Assembly: GCA_964353405.1 (NCBI GenBank) | Contig: CAYGWJ010000130.1 | Span: forward strand, 1-32,274 | Reading direction: 5' to 3' | DNA from: JBGLNJ01 sp964353405 | GTDB taxonomy: Bacteria > Chloroflexota > Anaerolineae > Fen-1058 | Length of the DNA stretch: 32,274 nucleotides | Part shown: positions 32,263 to 32,274 of the stretch, one piece after another | Position numbering within the stretch: position 1 is the first letter of the stretch | Layout: each line of letters starts with the position of its first letter | Position numbers and translations under genes: made by a program | The notes under the pieces: generated by a model | Told to the model about the DNA's origin: nothing | The model's input: the letters and a program-made list of their open reading frames with translations, nothing else | Database searches by the model: none

Positions 32263-32274
32263 ATGCCGACAAGT
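32263..32274 (+). CDS. Possible start of a further gene (four codons visible)
   Basis: ATG CCG ACA AGT runs to the window edge. GAGAG lies nine bases upstream as a weak ribosome-binding site. TTGACA at 32231-32236 is a perfect -35, but no good -10 is found before the ATG. In the 127 bases between hsdM and this ATG I see no other gene. Product cannot be told; in a type I locus hsdS or an accessory gene would be expected. Confidence 0.25.

Overview
The window looks like chromosomal DNA of a high-GC bacterium, most probably a Chloroflexota (Anaerolineae-like) member. This rests on the dense set of Pro/Thr-rich stalked membrane kinases, on secreted proteins carrying short YLP motifs (KVYLPIVVKS, MIYLPSVRR) that I associate with that phylum, and on palindromic and heptad-type intergenic repeats. 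The assignment is an inference; no rRNA is present.

Layout. 1-1567 (minus strand): start of clpP and all of tig, a housekeeping proteostasis pair. 1682-1763 (minus): tRNA-Leu(UAG). From 1921 to 28535 everything reads on the plus strand and is dominated by one theme, Ser/Thr phosphorylation at the membrane. It contains a small FHA protein; a VWA-TM-FHA protein; a YwbE-like protein; an ABC transporter with three FHA domains; three receptor-like Ser/Thr kinases with different extracytoplasmic domains (8276, 10135, 14092); a VPI-repeat membrane protein; a class II aldolase; a secreted PPC-domain protein; a soluble kinase-FHA protein next to a PP2C phosphatase with a membrane anchor; an orphan HigA antitoxin; a membrane-anchored CHAT-domain protein; a secreted jelly-roll protein; a membrane subtilase with a FHA domain; and a divergent LytR-CpsA-Psr protein. 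28571-29933: a promoter, a cytidylate-kinase-like protein, a universal stress protein and a clear intrinsic terminator. 30086-32135: a type I restriction-modification methyltransferase (hsdM) broken by a frameshift. 32136-32274 holds little beyond the possible start of another gene.

How it may work (inference). Four kinases write phospho-threonine, one PP2C phosphatase erases it, and seven FHA domains in five proteins read it. Several readers place the FHA in the cytosol and an output or sensor module across the membrane: VWA, subtilisin protease, ABC permease. The CHAT protein and one kinase, and formerly perhaps the phosphatase, end in the same four-cysteine extracytoplasmic module, which suggests a common surface ligand or scaffold. 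The set could be an envelope-surveillance or conflict system in which kinase signalling controls two proteases (CHAT inside, subtilase outside). No function is proven by sequence alone.

Genome-dynamics signals are also plentiful. The 3' end of the phosphatase gene is fused to a remnant of a higB toxin gene and carries a one-base frameshift. A 29-bp palindromic word sits inside two kinase genes on opposite sides of the membrane anchor. Two abutting CTAG-bounded palindromic elements, four heptad-phased repeat loci and a duplicated ribosome-binding site are also present.
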